Positions 61,143 to 64,000 of a DNA stretch of 64,000 nt are shown piece after piece. Under the pieces are notes generated by a model. It was given only the letters and a program-made list of their open reading frames with translations. It had not been told where the DNA came from and searched no databases. Location: contig NZ_BDAG01000027.1 in assembly GCF_002091715.1 (NCBI RefSeq), forward strand, positions 1-64,000, written 5' to 3'. The position numbers and the translations under genes are program-made. Position 1 is the stretch's first letter. Each line of letters begins with the position of its first letter. This DNA comes from Pseudomonas migulae NBRC 103157 (lineage in GTDB: Bacteria; Pseudomonadota; Gammaproteobacteria; Pseudomonadales; Pseudomonadaceae).

Positions 61143-61435
61143 TCGATAGAGACAACGCCCAGCGTCATTCAAGACGCGTCCTGCAGCCACGATCAGCCTC
61201 GTTCGTTAACGTCGCACAGCCCGTTTTTTCAGGGTTGTCGACGTACGAACGCAAGGGATGATCACGCTGGTTGGCCTTGTCGCGTTGGTCACATCCTCGA
61301 ATATCGGCGACAGCTCGCTTTAGCTCCGAGCTCTGAAACAGGCGCGTACTCGCGTGCGCTTGCGGGTTAAGCAACAGGCTGATGGCAGCCTGAGGGGCAC
61401 ATCCTCGGCATTCGCGCACTGAACACCCCAGACAC
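61143..61435. other. gap of about 290 bases after nhaA
   Basis: No gene is supported. A minus-strand frame of 96 codons at 61165-61455 has irregular composition (many Arg, Cys) and runs through the terminator below, so I treat it as chance. No clear promoter or RNA was seen. Confidence 0.5.
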
Positions 61436-61475
61436 AAAAAACCCCGACCAGTCACCTGATCGGGGTTTTCTTTGG
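61436..61475. terminator. symmetrical terminator
   Basis: AAAACCCCGA (61438-61447) pairs with TCGGGGTTTT (61460-61469); A-runs on the left and T-runs on the right allow use in both directions. It would end the SlyB-like gene transcript. Confidence 0.88.
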
Positions 61476-61487
61476 AACCACTTCCGC

Positions 61488-61952
61488 TTAGTGCGAAACG
61501 CGGCTCGTACCATCTACAGTAGCAATCCGCACGCGCTCACCCACGCGGAACACTTCATTTTCCTGAACCTGCTGAACATAGGCGCGCATGCTGCCGTCGT
61601 CTTCACGTACGGTGATTTCGACGCCTTGGGTGCGGGTCAGGCCTTCTTCGGTGGCAGAACCGAGCAGGCCGCCGGCGACGGCGCCGATGACAGCAGCAAC
61701 GATGCTGCCTTTACCGCCGCCGATGGCGCTGCCGCCGACACCGCCGACCACTGCACCCGCAGCGCCGCCAATCGGGGTCTTGGTGCCTTCGATTTTCACC
61801 GGACGCAGGGATTCGATGGTGCCCATGCGAACGGTCTGCACACGACGCGCTTCGTCACGGGAATAGGAGTCACCGGTCAAGCTCGATTGGCAGCCAGTGA
61901 GCAACATTGCCATCGTGGAAAAGGAAGCAACCAGCAGAACAGACTTACGCAT
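61488..61952 (-). CDS. SlyB-like glycine-zipper lipoprotein
   Basis: 154 residues. The signal peptide ends in the lipobox LLTGC (MRKSVLLVASFSTMAMLLTG), so Cys21 should be acylated. A glycine-zipper double helix follows (GGAAGAVVGGVGGSAIGGG, IVAAVIGAVAGGLLG), then a soluble C-terminus with RVRIATVDGTSRV. SlyB/Pcp-type proteins lie in the outer membrane and stabilise it. Single gene with its own terminator. Confidence 0.88.
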   Translation of the reverse strand: MRKSVLLVASFSTMAMLLTGCQSSLTGDSYSRDEARRVQTVRMGTIESLRPVKIEGTKTPIGGAAGAVVGGVGGSAIGGGKGSIVAAVIGAVAGGLLGSATEEGLTRTQGVEITVREDDGSMRAYVQQVQENEVFRVGERVRIATVDGTSRVSH

Positions 61953-62120
61953 AGCATCAACTCCAAAGGACAGGTGTTCATTAAACTCCGCAGCTTGACG
62001 CCTGTCACGACGTGGCCCGGATAAAATTGGTTTGATTCAGGCCAGGTACAGGCGCCTCCACGAACTCAGCACACAGTAGCGGCAAATGGCGGAAGCTGCG
62101 CCGCTGAACCAGGAATTGTC

Positions 62121-62357
62121 ATGGATTACTTCATCATTGTCGTCACCACTGTCGCCGGTCTGTACTTCCATGGGTGGTTGTACTTACGGATCAAACGCTG
62201 GATGGACCGCGACCTGGCGTTAGCCTTGGCTGGAGACGACGAGCATAAGAAAGTCTTTATGCTCCAGCAACTGGCGAACGCGCAAGCGCAGAAGATCAAG
62301 CGTCGGGACCTGCCTCAGTGGCTGGAGGCTGCTGCGGCAGGCTATCCCGGTCGGTAG
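62121..62357 (+). CDS. small membrane-anchored protein of unknown function
   Basis: 78 residues. One N-terminal helix (MDYFIIVVTTVAGLYFHGWL) is followed by a charged helical tail (RIKRWMDRDLALALAGDDEH, QQLANAQAQKIKRRDLPQWL). The gene converges on pdxH with five bases between stops. I do not recognise a family. Confidence 0.78.
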   Translation: MDYFIIVVTTVAGLYFHGWLYLRIKRWMDRDLALALAGDDEHKKVFMLQQLANAQAQKIKRRDLPQWLEAAAAGYPGR

Positions 62358-62362
62358 ACTGC

Positions 62363-63010
62363 TTAGGGTGCCAGACGTTCAAGGATCCAGTCGGCGCCCT
62401 GTAAGCGGTAGTTGAGGCGATCGTGCAGACGGCTCGAACGGCCCTGCCAGAATTCGATGCGCTCAGGCAACAGGCGATAGCCGCCCCAGTGCTCGGGGCA
62501 ATGAGGCTGTGTATCGCTGAAACGTTGCTCGGTGTTCTTGAGCAGCGCTTCCAGTTCGGCGCGATCGGCGATCACGCGGCTTTGCGGTGACGCCCAGGCA
62601 CCGAGGCGGCTGCCCAGTGGACGGACCTGAAAATAGGCATCGGACTCTTCAGGCGTGACCTTCACCACCCGACCTTCGATGCGCACCTGGCGCTCCAGGG
62701 CCGGCCAGAAAAAGGTCATGGCCGCGAACGGATTCACGGCCAGGTGCTGGCCCTTGGCGCTGTCGTAGTTGGTGAAGAACGTGAAGCCGTGTTCGTCCAG
62801 GCCTTTGAGCAGCAGAATGCGGCAATGCGGCCGACCGTCCTGGTCGACGGTGGCCAGGGTCATGGCGTTGGCTTCCACCGGCGCCTGTTCGGTTTTCACC
62901 GCGTCAGCGAACCACTGATGGAAAAGCGCGAACGGCTCGGCCGGGGCTTGTGCCTCGGTCAGGCCATCTCGGGTGTAGTCGCGACGCATATCAGCCAGGC
63001 CCTGGGTCAT
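62363..63010 (-). CDS. pdxH: pyridoxamine 5'-phosphate oxidase
   Basis: 215 residues. Typical PdxH text: MTQGLADMRRDYTRDGL, NAMTLATVDQDGRPHCRILL, LKGLDEHGFTFFTNYDSAKG, SDAYFQVRPLGSRLGAWAS and WGGYRLLPERIEFWQG. This FMN enzyme makes pyridoxal 5'-phosphate from the pyridoxine or pyridoxamine phosphate. It starts 24 bases after the OmpA-domain gene stop on the same strand and may share its transcript. Confidence 0.95.
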   Translation of the reverse strand: MTQGLADMRRDYTRDGLTEAQAPAEPFALFHQWFADAVKTEQAPVEANAMTLATVDQDGRPHCRILLLKGLDEHGFTFFTNYDSAKGQHLAVNPFAAMTFFWPALERQVRIEGRVVKVTPEESDAYFQVRPLGSRLGAWASPQSRVIADRAELEALLKNTEQRFSDTQPHCPEHWGGYRLLPERIEFWQGRSSRLHDRLNYRLQGADWILERLAP

Positions 63011-63034
63011 GGCGCATTCCTTTTGGTTAACGAA

Positions 63035-64000
63035 TCACTTTTTCACAGCATCGGCGGCAACGACTTTCTTTTCAGTTGCAGCAGCTTTGGCCGGCGCGGT
63101 CTTTTTAGCCGGCGTTGCAGTCTTGGCCGGTGCCTTTTTGGCGGCGGCTTTCTTGGCCGGCGCTTTTTTCGCGGCAGGCACAGCGGCTTTCTTCGCGGCA
63201 GGAGCAGGCGTGACGGGCTTGACCACTGGCTTGACGTCCTGGGCTGCAACCAATTTTACCGGCGCCGGGGCTGGCATGTTGTATTTGCTCAACAGCGCGA
63301 CCATGGTGTTTTGCGGAGTCACCAACAGTTCCACACGACGGTTCAAGGCACGGCCTTCATTGCTGTCGTTCGCTGCTCGCGGGGCTTCGCCGCCCATGCC
63401 GCGCAACATCAGGCGATCACGCTGCAAGCCGCTGAGACGGAAGATCGCCGCCACGGCTTGTGCCCGTTCCTGACTCAATTTTACGTTGGCCGGTGCGGCA
63501 CCCGAGGTATCGCTGTGACCGAGTACCAGCACGGCAGTCTTCGGATCGACTTCGAGGATTTTCGCCACGCGAGTGAACGGACCCAAGGTGACCGGCAGCA
63601 ACATGGCCGGACGGTCGGGGTTGAACGAGCCTTCTACCGGCGCAGTCACCACCAGCACGTTTTCACGGCGTTCGAGTTGCAGGTTGCTGTCCTTGATCGC
63701 CTCGCGCAAGCGCGGTTCGTAGTCATCGAGCCAGGCCTGGGTCACTTTCGGATCAGGCATCGGCACAACTTTAGCGGTGCTCTGCTCCTTGCCGCCAAAC
63801 GGCCACCACCATTTGCCACCCGCATCGGCCTCAGCCTTGGCCACTTCGACCGGCTTGGCTTCAGGTTTTACCTCTGGTTTTTTATCGGTCGCTTCATCGG
63901 AGCCGAACGGCCAGTACCAATGGCTGGAGCTTTCAGCCTTTACCACCGGGGCCGCAGCGACTGGTTTCACAGGTGCCGGAGCCGGAGCCGGCTGTTTCGC
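63035..64000 (-). CDS. OmpA-domain protein with an Ala/Lys/Pro-rich tail, 5' end beyond the window
   Basis: At least 321 residues; the frame stays open to the window edge, so the true start and any signal peptide are not seen. The visible N-terminus is Pro/Ala-rich, with two copies of a WYWPFG/WWWPFG motif. The OmpA-like peptidoglycan-binding domain has AVLVLGHSDTSGAAPANVKL followed by SQERAQAVAAIF and GRALNRRVELLV. About 60 residues of AAKKA/PAKKA repeats end the chain, like histone H1-like tails. It may tie the outer membrane to the cell wall. The tail's role is unknown. Confidence 0.82.
   Translation of the reverse strand, partial: AKQPAPAPAPVKPVAAAPVVKAESSSHWYWPFGSDEATDKKPEVKPEAKPVEVAKAEADAGGKWWWPFGGKEQSTAKVVPMPDPKVTQAWLDDYEPRLREAIKDSNLQLERRENVLVVTAPVEGSFNPDRPAMLLPVTLGPFTRVAKILEVDPKTAVLVLGHSDTSGAAPANVKLSQERAQAVAAIFRLSGLQRDRLMLRGMGGEAPRAANDSNEGRALNRRVELLVTPQNTMVALLSKYNMPAPAPVKLVAAQDVKPVVKPVTPAPAAKKAAVPAAKKAPAKKAAAKKAPAKTATPAKKTAPAKAAATEKKVVAADAVKK

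Noticed and set aside
61165..61455. 96-codon minus-strand frame after nhaA
   Set aside because: Runs through a terminator, has irregular composition and no recognised pattern.

Overview
The window is about 64 kb of a Pseudomonas chromosome, most likely from the P. fluorescens group. The support is a GC-rich coding style, an EmhR/TtgR-EmhABC/TtgABC efflux locus, a full pca (protocatechuate) locus, braCDEFG, rapA, pdxH and nhaA, and about fifteen REP inverted-repeat pairs of three families in the gaps between genes. No tRNA, rRNA, CRISPR array, prophage or transposase was seen.

Layout. 1-7 kb: a cardiolipin synthase-like phospholipase D gene with a YceI gene, a serine hydrolase with a small membrane protein, an acyl-CoA dehydrogenase-like gene, the ornithine-lipid pair olsB-olsA, and the ACP phosphodiesterase acpH. 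7-9.7 kb: an ArsR regulator, an MFS exporter and an Old Yellow Enzyme (XenB-like) form one operon behind an AT-rich operator region. 9.8-11 kb: a lower-GC islet with two genes of unknown function. 11-17.9 kb: a TtgR-type repressor divergent from a complete RND pump. 18-30.6 kb: an OprD-type porin converges on pcaR, pcaK, pcaIJF, pcaHG, pcaT, pcaB, pcaD, pcaC. This is a complete branch from 4-hydroxybenzoate/protocatechuate uptake to succinyl-CoA plus acetyl-CoA. PcaR-type boxes lie before pcaR, pcaK and pcaI, and a one-mismatch copy lies before the porin.

31-37 kb: a PiT phosphate transporter, a 250-265 bp tandem duplication next to a tiny CcoM-like membrane protein gene, a LysR regulator, and a RidA-aminotransferase V pair. 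37.5-48.2 kb: rapA, a Spinster-type MFS gene, a cysteine-cluster protein, an MHYT-GGDEF-EAL protein overlapping a convergent dehydrogenase gene, and a 733-residue protein carrying tubulin/FtsZ GTPase motifs. 49-54.2 kb: the branched-chain amino acid importer braCDEFG. 54.3-64 kb: a LysR/short-chain dehydrogenase pair, a lipoprotein, a COG2509-type flavoprotein, a cysteine synthase-like enzyme, nhaA, a SlyB-like lipoprotein, pdxH, and an OmpA-domain protein cut by the window edge.

The item most worth pursuing is the solitary tubulin/FtsZ-superfamily gene at 46016-48217. It shows recognisable T1, T3, T4 and T7 loop candidates but is about twice the length of FtsZ and has no operon partner.
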